Origin: Pelomyxa schiedti
Lineage: Eukaryota > Evosea > Pelobiontida > Pelomyxidae
Assembly: GCA_020536535.1 (NCBI GenBank)
Contig: JAHLWZ010000119.1
Span: 1-25,450, forward strand
Reading direction: 5' to 3'
DNA length: 25,450 bases
Within the stretch, counting starts at the first letter, position 1. Every line of letters begins with the position of its first letter. Below, piece after piece: positions 9,622-17,756 of this stretch. The notes beneath the pieces were generated by a model that saw nothing but the letters and a program-made list of their open reading frames with translations, ran no database searches and was not told the origin of the DNA. Made by a program: the position numbers and the translations under genes.

Positions 9622-10224
9622 ATGGGGCAGTACTACAAGGCGATCATCCTGTTCGCGCGCCGCGACGGCACCACCACCAAGGAAGTCATCCGCCTCTGGC
9701 TCTCCCCTCACGACTATCACGAAGGCGCCAAGCTCATGGAGCACTCCTACCAGGGCCACAAGTTCGTCACGGCGTTCGAGTTCCTCCTGACACCCGAGGG
9801 CCCCGCCCACATGAGCCGGTGCGTGTGGGCCGGCGACTACGCAAACAAAGAGCTTGACCTTGCACGCAACCCAGACAGCGACGACGACGAAGAAGAAGAC
9901 GAAGACAAAGGGTGCAACCTGTTCTCCATGGCGGACGACGACACGCTGGCGCAGCCGCCGGTACGCAGCACCGCCGCGTACCGATACATCGTGAACCACA
10001 GCAAGAGGCAGTACGTGGACAAGAGCAGGTGCTTGAGCTTGAGCATCCACCCGCTCCCTCTGCTCCTGGCCGAGGGCAACGGCCGAGGGTGCGGCGACTT
10101 CGGAGGCAGCGACGAGGAGCTGGTGGGCGCGTGGGCTCGCGACGTCATCTCGGTGGAGAAGACCGTGCCTGCTGGCTTCACTGAGCTTGAGGTTGATTTT
10201 GCAGAGGGGGGAGAGGAGGACTGA
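9622..10224 (+). CDS. MGQYYK-family protein, 200 aa, bacterial/phage-like, intronless
   Basis: The first 75 residues match a pattern I know from bacterial and phage hypothetical proteins that begin MGQYYK: the start MGQYYKAIILFA, then LSPHDYHEGAKLMEHSY, FVTAFEFLLTPEGPAH and a C/VWAGDYA box. After this come an acidic run (NPDSDDDEEEDEDKG, ~85-99), a segment with the AYRYIVNHSKRQYVDKSR motif, and a C-terminal region ending in acidic residues. The biochemical function is unknown. The gene is much more GC rich than its neighbours and shows no intron in 603 bases, unlike most genes here. The start is fixed by the conserved MGQYYK. It lies 108 bases after the amidase stop on the same strand. Recent transfer from bacteria, a phage or a large DNA virus is inferred. 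Confidence 0.75.
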   Translation: MGQYYKAIILFARRDGTTTKEVIRLWLSPHDYHEGAKLMEHSYQGHKFVTAFEFLLTPEGPAHMSRCVWAGDYANKELDLARNPDSDDDEEEDEDKGCNLFSMADDDTLAQPPVRSTAAYRYIVNHSKRQYVDKSRCLSLSIHPLPLLLAEGNGRGCGDFGGSDEELVGAWARDVISVEKTVPAGFTELEVDFAEGGEED

Positions 10225-10373
10225 GTGCTCCTGAACTTGAATTCACATTTAATTCATAATAATTTAATTAACTCCAGAACTAGCTTGGAGTTGAGTGCAA
10301 TTGACGTTGTGACCAAACAACGAGACTGTGTCGTCGCAGTCTACCGTAACGGCGCAAACCACGACAACATAAA

Positions 10374-10462
10374 TGGCTGAATAAAAAAATCAACAGACCG
10401 GAACACTGTACTTTTCGTTATCATCGCTCAGGATCGGGTCTGGTGTTTTTTTTATTCAGCCA
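10374..10462. mobile_element. MITE-like hairpin element, copy A (89 bp)
   Basis: Terminal inverted repeats TGGCTGAATAAAAAAA and TTTTTTTATTCAGCCA bound an 89-bp element. The interior shares ATCAACAGACCGGAAC and CATCGCTCAGGATCGG with copy C in the opposite orientation. No coding capacity. It lies in the 559-bp gap between the MGQYYK gene and the propeller-like gene. Confidence 0.7.
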
Positions 10463-10464
10463 AA

Positions 10465-10626
10465 TATTGGACGTTTCAGTCAAAAACCAGCCACACAAAC
10501 AAAAAACGAGAACCATCATCAAAATCAAACGAAATGCACTGGGTGCGCCCAGTGTATAAACTTGTTTTTTGTTGGTTGTTTTTATTTTTCATTCATTATG
10601 CCGTTTTTTGACTGAAACGTCCAATA
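10465..10626. mobile_element. Second MITE-like element with 22-bp inverted ends (162 bp)
   Basis: TATTGGACGTTTCAGTCAAAAA at 10465-10486 is exactly complementary to TTTTTGACTGAAACGTCCAATA at 10605-10626. The centre contains a near-perfect palindrome CACTGGGTGCGCCCAGTG. The ends begin and finish in TA, consistent with a TA target-site preference. It lies two bases from copy A and 39 bases from copy B and has no coding capacity. Confidence 0.7.
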
Positions 10627-10664
10627 AACACTGAAATTACCTAAGGGGAACTGAAAACGAAACA

Positions 10665-10737
10665 TGGCTGAATAAAATAATCAACGGACCGGAACGCTGT
10701 AACTTCGTCGCTCAGGATCGGATTTTTTTTATTCAGC
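10665..10737. mobile_element. MITE-like hairpin element, copy B (73 bp, internally shortened)
   Basis: Same family as copy A: starts TGGCTGAATAAAATAA, shares ATCAACGGACCGGAAC and CGCTCAGGATCGG, and ends TTTTTTTTATTCAGC. It lacks about 16 interior bases present in copies A and C and the final CA. Same orientation as copy A, about 47 bases before the next coding start. Confidence 0.65.
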
Positions 10738-10783
10738 TCGTTGTTCTTCCTAGAATTTCAAAATTCTCGGAATCCCGGTAGTG

Positions 10784-12253
10784 ATGGCGTCTGTTGGCAA
10801 CAACAAGGTGGGGCGGCAGCACAAGCGGCGGCAGCCCGCGGCGGTGTCGGTGGCCGCGATGGTCAGCGCGGCCGACCAGTTCGCGGCGCTGATGGCGTCG
10901 TCCCTGCCGCGGTGCGGGGCGCTCAGCCCGGCCCGCCCCGTGTGCTGCGCCGCGCCGCTGGCCCGCCACCTCTGGTGCGAGTGGGTGGCCGGCCCCCGCG
11001 TCGCGGCGGAGGTCACCCTGGTCGTCGCGAACAAGCACAACGGAGCGGTGTGGGGGGACGCCCCGGCGTGGCAGTCGGTCGCGTTCGGCGTCTCGCGCGC
11101 CACGCTGGGCGTCACGCGCGGCGGGCGCGTGGGCGCCTCGGGCGTCTTCGTCGGGTGGGCGGCGCCCGGCGTCTCGCTGCAGAGGAGCGTGCATCGCGCC
11201 GTTTCGCTGCACCTGCGGAGGGAAAAGAGCATGACCACGGTATCTGGTGGTGGGAGATATGGAGCTGACCATCATAATCATGTTAATGATGATTATGTTG
11301 GTGGTGGTGGCGATGGTGGAGATGGGGGAGGAGGAGGAGGAGGAATGGGGAGTGGGGGTCAGGATGGGGGTGTGCTGGTTAGCAGGGACGAGGTTCTGTG
11401 CGACGCGGTGAATTCGAAGTGGTGGGTCACATGTGAGAGGGCCGTCGTAAGAGACGAAGGAAAAAGAGGAACTGCAAGCAGTAACAGCAACGGCGTCACA
11501 CTGGCAATCACTGGAATTCACTGCTACACCGCTGCTACTGCTACTACTGGTGCTGCAGTGACTGTACCGTGCGTGGCTGGGATTGTCGTTCCGTGGGTGA
11601 CCGCTGTGGCACCAAACAGTCGCCTGTTCCTGAACAACGTCTTTCCAGACGAGGCACTGTTGACTCTCAACCTTTCCACCCAGGAGATTTTCCTCACTCT
11701 GTTTGATGTCAATCAGACAGCAGAATCAAGGAGAATTTCAGTGCTGGCCCAGACCTCCATGGGAACAAGGGGAAGGAAGATTGGTGATTCTCCTTTGTCG
11801 GCTGCGCCATCTTTCCAAGGCGTGCCTGTTACAGCACTGGTTTTGCGGAGGGAGAAGACTGATGGCTCTATTGTCTTCGTCTTGAAGCCATCAGCAGGCG
11901 CAGTATTCCAGGTTGAGGCCGCAACAGGTGAGACAAAGGTGCTGTCAACGAGGTGCACAGACCTGTCACAGCTGAGTGAGACCATGTTCTGCATTGGGAG
12001 TACCTATGGCTGCGAGAAGTCCTACGAACTGTGGGACTGCCACAACGTGGAGCAACCAGTGAGGTGCTTCCAAAGCGGTGACAACTTCGACCAGGTCATT
12101 GGCGGCTGTGGATTCCTGTTTGCAGTGAGCGAGAGGGACAGGAAGATACACGTGATTGACGCGTCGTCAGGGCTGGCTGCCATGATCACCCTCGATGTGC
12201 TGTTTGCCTCCACGTTTTACATCATCCAGCAATCCTCCATCTTCATCTCATGA
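10784..12253 (+). CDS. Propeller-like lineage-specific family protein, copy 1, ~489 aa
   Basis: The frame is uninterrupted from the ATG at 10784. Copy 2 of the family is at 22587-23819 on the other strand. Shared blocks include a short N-terminal module with ALMASSLPRCGALSPARP and HLWCEWV, a middle block FLTLFDVNQTAESRRISVLA, and the C-terminal block SYELWDCHNVEQPVRCFQSG / DNFDQVIGGCGFLFAV. The spacing of W/Y and hydrophobic strands suggests a beta-propeller-like fold, but no standard WD40 or Kelch signature is clear. A Gly/Asp-rich expansion (GGGG-type, codons ~165-200) sits between the blocks and is absent from copy 2. The first ~440 bases are very GC rich and the rest is not. Function unknown. 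There may be 3' exons after 12253. Confidence 0.6.
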   Translation: MASVGNNKVGRQHKRRQPAAVSVAAMVSAADQFAALMASSLPRCGALSPARPVCCAAPLARHLWCEWVAGPRVAAEVTLVVANKHNGAVWGDAPAWQSVAFGVSRATLGVTRGGRVGASGVFVGWAAPGVSLQRSVHRAVSLHLRREKSMTTVSGGGRYGADHHNHVNDDYVGGGGDGGDGGGGGGGMGSGGQDGGVLVSRDEVLCDAVNSKWWVTCERAVVRDEGKRGTASSNSNGVTLAITGIHCYTAATATTGAAVTVPCVAGIVVPWVTAVAPNSRLFLNNVFPDEALLTLNLSTQEIFLTLFDVNQTAESRRISVLAQTSMGTRGRKIGDSPLSAAPSFQGVPVTALVLRREKTDGSIVFVLKPSAGAVFQVEAATGETKVLSTRCTDLSQLSETMFCIGSTYGCEKSYELWDCHNVEQPVRCFQSGDNFDQVIGGCGFLFAVSERDRKIHVIDASSGLAAMITLDVLFASTFYIIQQSSIFIS

Positions 12254-12661
12254 TCACTTCTTCCTGGCTTTCCAACAAAAAGTGGATTGATACTTTCTCC
12301 GAAATTAAAAGCCACAAACACCTCGTTTGTTTCCACCAGTGTATCGTCTCATTATTGTATTAGCCCGAAATATCAAGCTCGTCGCTCGAACCCAGCCGTA
12401 TTTCTTCCTCACGATCGTAACATTTCGGACAGGAGTAGCCGAGCGCTCGCCAACATAATTATTTAGATACGGAGGAAATCCGTTTCGTTCAGTATCCACC
12501 CTCCTTGGCAAGTCCCTCAAGATGAAACCACGGTACCTTAAATTACTCAGGGTCTGAAGAGACATGAGCTGTGAACTCTAAATTAGTATGAGTTCAAAAA
12601 CCATCTGCTGTATAACTGTGGCAGTATAGTACAAACTTCATGCAAAGGCTGTGCTGTTCTT
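12254..12661. other. Intergenic region with one possible small ORF
   Basis: A minus-strand 86-codon frame at 12305-12565 starts at ATG and encodes an Arg-rich product (NNYVGERSATPV and KKYGWVRATSLIFRANTIMR). It has no family I recognise. It could be a small gene or chance. The rest is AT-rich 3' flanking DNA of converging genes. Confidence 0.3.
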
Positions 12662-13191
12662 TTATTGCTTATATTCCTGGAACAGAACCTGTGTTGTGAC
12701 GTTGACAATACTTTCTGGAACTGCTGTCACCACTTTTGTTGGATAATTTACTGAAACCCCATGTGAATCCCACAAATTTTGGAAGGAACTGGCCATTTCT
12801 TTTCACCGACTATGCTTGTTCCATTGGATTGAAATGATGCTTCAAGAAAATGTGACAGCAGAAACCGTTTGAAGCTCTATCTTGGAACTGTTTTCAAAAG
12901 GAAAAAGGGGATTGGCACTTGTGGTTTTCCATTCTGAATGGAAAGAAAGCTTCCCAATCCCATCCTACAACCAAAACGTGGCAATGCTCTTCTCCGATTC
13001 GCCAAGCCATTTTAAGAATCTTCTCCTTTGGTGCCCTTAACTTTGTGCTTTTATGACACAGGTTTTCTGAAAAGTAAGGTGCACAAAGAACCACCTTTCT
13101 CTGGGAATAAGAATCTTTGAAATGTACAACTTCGGATATTATTGACAATGTTAGCTAGGATACTCTCTATTACTATGAACCAAACCTCCAT
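12662..13191 (-). CDS. Small unknown protein, 143 aa, four exons
   Basis: Coding-order exons: 13191-13186 (ATGGAG only), 13154-12919, 12874-12774, 12750-12662. Introns are 31, 44 and 23 nt, GT-AG, with matching phases. The product includes QRKVVLCAPYFSENLCHKST, KEKILKMAWRIGEEHCHVLV, VGWDWEAFFPFRMEN and a C-terminus KVVTAVPESIVNVTTQVLFQ, all codon-like and without low complexity. No family recognised. The 6-base first exon is the weakest part; the true start may lie in an upstream exon. The 23-nt intron restores the frame between two strongly coding stretches. A CAATAAA string overlaps the stop and could act as a poly(A) signal. Confidence 0.45.
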
Positions 13192-13316
13192 TGCTTCTAT
13201 TCTGCAAAACAAATTGTATTGTATAAAACTGGAAAGAAGGCTATGTGTCGAAAAACAAAGCAACAAAAGTAGCCCAAAATCCTTGAGGAAGGTCTGTATG
13301 TACCATTAACAACAAA

Positions 13317-13705
13317 ATGAAGTCCAAACCAGTTGAGCCAAGTTCAGAGATAGAGAACAACGTAGCTTTGGACCACACTGAAACTTATATTGTAACAGAG
13401 TAGAATGAGATTAAACTGGCACTTTAACTCCGATCTGTCTTGTCATTACTGTTGGTCATACCAAGTGGTATTGGCGAAGCTAATGACTGGAAACAGTTAT
13501 CTGGGGAAGTGCGTGGAATATGCTCCAAGGTTTAGGAGCCTTCTCCTGGCTTATCTGGAAAGTGACAAAAAAAAAAAGTTCATTCTTATGATGTGCTTAT
13601 CTGCAAGGAGTACACTCTCAAACGGGGCAACATGGCGTGCATTCTGAGGTGTAATTCTTGCTACTGTTAACATTCACAAGATTGATGAAACATGTTCCTC
13701 ATTGA
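13317..13705 (+). CDS. Small unknown protein, ~83 aa, four exons
   Basis: Exons 13317-13391, 13480-13561, 13579-13648, 13681-13705. Introns are 88, 17 and 32 nt, GT-AG, phases consistent. The product runs MKSKPVEPSSEIENN, LDHTETYILMTGNSYLG, YAPRFRSLLLAYLE, HSYDVLICKEYTLKRGNMAC and ends MKHVPH. It reads like a compact globular protein but I do not recognise it. The 17-nt intron (GTGAC, eleven A, G) is required to keep the frame; the alternative is a shorter, less protein-like frame ending at 13647. Divergent from the 12662-13191 gene, with starts about 125 bases apart. Confidence 0.4.
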
Positions 13706-13776
13706 AAAGATTGACATGAAAATACTGAAAGCTTTTGGAAACCAGAATCCCAAATTTCCACATTCACTTGTACATC

Positions 13777-13867
13777 TGGCTGAATAAAAAAAACACCTGA
13801 CCGCCGATCCTGAGCGATGACAACGAAAATGACAGCGTTCCGGTCTGTTGATTATTTTATTCAGCCA
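13777..13867. mobile_element. MITE-like hairpin element, copy C (91 bp)
   Basis: Begins TGGCTGAATAAAAAAAAC and ends ATTATTTTATTCAGCCA. Its reverse complement aligns along its whole length with copy A (shared CAACAGACCGGAAC and CATCGCTCAGGATCGG). Complete, and opposite in orientation to copies A and B. It lies just after the small gene at 13317-13705. Confidence 0.7.
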
Positions 13868-13901
13868 TCTTGTTTTTATTTCATGATACAGCGGAAATAC
13901 C

Positions 13902-14320
13902 ATGGGAAAACGAAAATTTACACGTCACAAAACGCAAGATGTGCTTGTGAAAGTATGGGTACTGCTTTTTCCCAAAGCTATTCATGGAGAACATACCATA
14001 GAAAATTCCTGAAGTAAGCAAGGCAGTTCTCACAATAACAATATCAGCCAAAACAAATCTGCAACAGATCACAATGACACTGGAACAACACAATTATACA
14101 TTTGCACAGGTTTTATATTTCAAATACCCCTTGAACGAGCTTCCCTGGACTCACACTTATTGCACTAGTAAGGATGATATTCCCCACGCATTTCACTCTA
14201 TGAATACATGGCAATGCTTGGCTCCGGTTCTTTTGGAATTCTTTCAAATTCTCCTGTGGAATATGTCGCAAAGTTGCCACTACCGGCAGCAGATTCATGT
14301 ATGTAAAAACTGATGAGGAA
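13902..14320 (+). CDS. Uncertain exons upstream of the kinase-like fragment
   Basis: An ATG at 13902 opens MGKRKFTRHKTQDVLVK. A donor GTATGG after this and an acceptor CCATAG at about 13993 would join it in phase 0 to an open stretch reading KIPEVSKAVLTITISAKT and HNYTFAQVLYFKYPLNELPW, closing at about 14313. Another frame on the same strand (QGSSHNNNISQNKS...) is also open. I cannot decide between them, nor whether these exons belong to the kinase-like reading that follows. Family unknown. Confidence 0.25.
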
Positions 14321-14555
14321 ATTACATAGATTACGTGATCTTCTCCACAGAAGAAACGAATTACGCAGTCAAATTCGAGATTGTATTAGCCGGCAGTTTC
14401 CCAAGTACCAGCTTTTCCACTCAGTCGCTACTAACAACTCCACAGACATTCTGTTCTTTGAACAGGAAAAGGAGTGTCAGATCCACCTCCTCCCCTTTTC
14501 CCTGCCACTTGGAGAGCACTTATGGTGTAATGAGAGCTGTGAATTCACACCCTGA
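14208..14555 (+). pseudogene. Protein-kinase N-lobe-like fragment, probably truncated
   Basis: In one frame the sequence reads EYMAMLGSGSFGILSNSPVE then YVAKLPLPAADSC, matching a glycine-rich loop (GSGSFG) and a beta-3 VAxK-type lysine. A GTAAAA...CCACAG intron of 48 nt (about 14301-14348) links in phase to RNELRSQIRDCISRQ, FPKYQLFHSVATNNS and a further ~40 residues that could be the alphaC to beta-5 region. No catalytic HRD or DFG follows before the next gene, so the kinase would lack its C-lobe. The upstream flank in this frame has stops and no acceptor, so the start at ATG 14208 is by default. A decayed paralog of the kinase at 18890-19975 is possible. Confidence 0.4.
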
Positions 14556-14820
14556 GTCTCCTGGTGTGATGCCCGTTCAAATGTCTGAGAAACCCACAAA
14601 GAAAAGTGCTATTTCTCCGACTACTGCCCCCCGGTACAACGGCTATCTTTTTTTGCTGAATCATGTGCAGATCAAGAGAGGTCGCACGAAGCTTTGCACA
14701 CTTGAGCTCCTGAATTCGACACCCAGCGGAACCATCTTTTTTTCCTGAACACAACGGCAAGAAGTTCGGCTTTTTCCCGGTGCCACTTTTTTTTGGAACA
14801 CAACGTACCTTACGGTATTC
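14556..14820. promoter_or_regulatory. 5' flank of the WL-repeat gene
   Basis: About 265 bases precede the ATG at 14821. They contain several T-runs (TTTTTTT near 14650, 14740 and 14790) and repeated GAACACAACG strings (14756 and 14794). These look like a 5' flank or promoter rather than coding DNA, though a plus-strand frame remains open to 14748. No defined core element is recognised. Confidence 0.3.
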
Positions 14821-17053
14821 ATGACAACGGACGAGGCACGGGCGACCATCAGGCACATTCTGGAGACTTCGAGGGTTGTGTGGGACAACGTGGTGGCCCC
14901 AGGGTGGCTCGAAACCTCCTCCTCGCCGTTGCTCCCGCAGGACGGCGAGGAGGGCGGGTCGATGGGCGCGGACGTGTTCCGGGCTGCCGGGGCCATGTTC
15001 CCCCTCGTGGCCCTCGCCTGCTCCCGCGTCCTGCGCCGCGCCCGCGAGGAGGGCCGCTCGCACTACTGCGCCCTGTGGGCCGCCGGCATGGCCGGCAGCG
15101 GGGCGTGCGTCTCGTGGATCATCGCGCACCACACGCGGGAGTCGCACCGCGGCGCCCGCAGGCCCCGCACCAGCACGGTCAAGGAGGCGGGGTGGGTGCT
15201 GTGCGGGCTGTGCGACTCGGGCAACGTGGCCGCCGCTCGCTCCTTGTTCGGCGGAGGCGGAGGCGAGGGAGATCACATGAGCGGGGGGGGCACCTTCCCT
15301 TGGTCATTGTGGGATGGGTACCGGGTGCCCGAGTGGTCCCCGGGTTTGGCCGGAACGGTGGCTCCGCCAAACACAGTCAGAAGTTCCGAGGCTGATGCGA
15401 GTGAACTGAGGACCGATGTGATGGAGTATGTGAAGTCAGGGCGTGCCGCGGGCGGGCGTGGGTGGAGGAACCTCGAGTCTGTGAAGTGGCTTATGTCTGC
15501 ATTGCGTGTTGGGGCTGGCGACTCTTGGGTCTTTATGGCGGCCCTGAGATTGGCTCTCTGGTATGGCGCGACGGATATCATGAAGTGGTTGGAGAGTGAG
15601 TTTAATTTGGTGACAAAGTTGCCTGAGGTGAGCCGAATCCAGTTGATTACAACGTGTGCTTCTGGTCACGCACCAGAAAATGTGAAGTGGTTTGCTGAGA
15701 CCTTCCCGACCCTTCCTACTGGAGGTCACCTGTTGTCAACTGTGATGAGGAATGAACACAGCACTTTGGAGCAGTGCCAATGGCTGAGAAGCCATTTTCC
15801 AGAAGAGGAAATTAGCGACTTTACCTTGTCCGCAATAAGAAGTTCAAATATTGGAAAGTGGGCACTTTCATCTTTTCCCATTGAGCCAGGTGAAGGCACT
15901 CTGAACAGAATGTGCCGTTACATTCAGGACACGAGCTTCGTGGAGTGGCTCATCACTGAACGGAACTTCACCCCAACAGCTGTCACGTTTGCTTGTGTTT
16001 GCTCCACAAGCCAAGGTGGATGCACTCTTCCACGGTGGCTCTCAACCAAAGTGAAACTGGTACCTGCTGATATCCAGGTCTCCCTTGAACGCGCCCTGAG
16101 CTGGAACAACACTGCAATTGCAGACTGGCTGGAGAGCACTTTCAGTGTCATGGGAGCTGTGACTGCAAGTGCTGAGGCTACTGCTGCCATGCTTGTTCAA
16201 TTGTCCCAGGAGAGAGGTGATTTCACGAACAAGGTGGATGGACTGCACTGGTTCCTTCAGCACATCCCACATCCCGAGAAAATCCCTGCGGCTTCAGTCC
16301 ACAAGGCAATTTCAGGGGCCCTGAAGTATGATCGTGTTAACTTTGCACTTCAGCTTCTGGAGGTGTTCCCCAAGTACAAGCCGCAGGAAGGGGACACAGA
16401 GCTGCTGGAGTCTATTTTGAACGCTTTACTGAGAGGGAGTTATGTAAAACTGCAACGTCTGATGGCCTTGTTTGGATTCTCGTTATTCACCAGAGAGATG
16501 GTCGCAACGTCAATGACCCGTCCAGCATTTCGGCCCTCTTCAGGCAAATGCGTGAAGTGGGCAATCACACAGTTCCGCCTGGAAGGGACACACATAAAAC
16601 ATAATCACAACAGGCTTCTCTTCAGCCTTATCCTGAGAAAGAAACCGAGTTGCGCAGAATGGCTCATTGATTCCTTTGGAATCACTCATGATGAGGTCTG
16701 TATGGTGCCAACACACCAAAATCCATTAGTAACTTCTGAACATCCCCAAATAGGTCATTGATATGTTCAGACACTTTCTGAGTTCCCGGGGACACTACTT
16801 TGTCATGGACCTGCAGACATGGAAGATGATCCTGCGCAAATTCCCAAGGATAGACGCCGATGTGATTCGCAGGCACTTGATGCGGGTTGCTGTCATTTCT
16901 CCATCAATTGCCACGTTCACAATGAACCAATGCGGCATCACAATCGAGGAGATTCGCCACCAGTTCGATAGACTTGGACACTTTGAAAACCCAGAACACA
17001 GGGCACGGCTCACAACTGAGCTCCGAATGTGGCTTGGCTTGACTGGAGGGTAA
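14821..17053 (+). CDS. WL-repeat (ankyrin-like) protein, 724 aa, two exons
   Basis: Exons 14821-16695 and 16754-17053 are joined in phase 0 by a 58-nt intron (GTCTGT...AAATAG), restoring GITHDEVIDMFRHFLSSRG. From ~residue 200 the protein is built of ~30-35-residue units with a W-hydrophobic-x(3-7)-F signature: VKWLMSAL, MKWLESEFNL, VKWFAETF, CQWLRSHF, GKWALSSF, VEWLITERNF, PRWLSTKVKL, ADWLESTFSV, LHWFLQHI, VKWAITQF, AEWLIDSFGI. This resembles the diverged ankyrin-type repeats seen in amoeba and giant-virus protein families, and a protein-binding scaffold role is inferred. The N-terminal ~160 codons are extremely GC rich and carry AAGAMFPLVALACSR, which recurs in the fragment at 24931-25166. 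Composition drops sharply after ~15300. The start is the first ATG in frame. Confidence 0.75.
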
Positions 17054-17070
17054 GAAACTGGAAAACAAAC

Positions 17071-17207
17071 GAATAAAAAAAACACCTATCCGGTATCAAG
17101 TTGGGTGATAAAATAATCAACACACTCTGCCCCTTAAATTTTCTCTTTCAACCTAATTAAATAGATTCGTCTCCTACAGAGCACCGGGGTTTATTTTATT
17201 CTCCCAG
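17071..17207. mobile_element. Degenerate copy related to the MITE-like family
   Basis: GAATAAAAAAAACACCTATCCGG resembles one end of copy C, GATAAAATAATCAACA at 17107 resembles the other end of the family, and TTTATTTTATTCTCCCAGC closes the block at 17207. The ends are diverged and the interior is rearranged, so this is at best a decayed or composite copy. It sits between the WL-repeat gene and the ATPase gene. Confidence 0.35.
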
Positions 17208-17756
17208 CTTGAGTAGCACGCACTTCCACACTTTTTTTAACAGTAAGTCTTTGTGGCAACTCGTGTGGAAGACGTTCCTTGTCCGATTTTCGTTCGCCAC
17301 TACGAAGAGTACGCTATGTTTACCGCCGTAATACGCGTCCCTGCTCTATGACGTCTACACCTGCCGAGTTAGGGTTCAGGTTGTCACTCAGCACTGTGAA
17401 ATTCCCTCTTAACCTGACCCGTAACGCGAAAATGATTGGTGCAAAAAACTTTGAGGGATGCAGGGAATTGCAACATCTCGACAAACGGTATAAACACAAA
17501 AAAAAACAACAAGTGCCTTCCACAGAGTGGTGTCTCCCCCCCCCCACCAAACAAGTTTTACACTCGAATTTAACTTCCGAAGAAAGTGCTTTCGCCGGCA
17601 CGAGCAAGCGGCACCACTCCACCTGCTCGACAAGGAACGACAGCGGACTGCCATGCCGCAGCACCCACAACTCCAAATGCTCCAACCTCCCAAACGCCGG
17701 TGACACCTTCACCAGTACCAGCTCAAGGAACAACAGCAACGGCAACGGTGGTGACG
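17208..17756. other. 5' region of the ATPase-kinase gene
   Basis: The sequence includes homopolymers (AAAAAAAAA near 17499, CCCCCCCCCC near 17537). From 17586 the ATPase frame is open without an ATG until 17757 and encodes Ala/Pro/Thr-rich residues. A second frame (17279-17866) is open in parallel, an effect of the ACG/ACC-rich composition. An upstream exon may supply an earlier start through an acceptor such as TTCCGAAG near 17583. Confidence 0.35.

Noticed and set aside
9622-10224. Bacterial contamination as the source of the MGQYYK gene
   Set aside because: It is embedded without a composition break at contig scale, between a spliced amidase gene and eukaryotic MITE-like repeats in one continuous sequence.
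10733-11521. 262-codon minus-strand and other antisense ORFs over propeller-like copy 1
   Set aside because: High GC suppresses stops. The plus-strand reading has a paralog at 22587-23819, the antisense does not.
14545-15276. 243-codon minus-strand ORF antisense to the WL-repeat gene
   Set aside because: It is a shadow of the GC-rich 5' end; Ala/Gly/Arg/Pro composition and no motifs. The plus-strand frame has repeats and a paralog.
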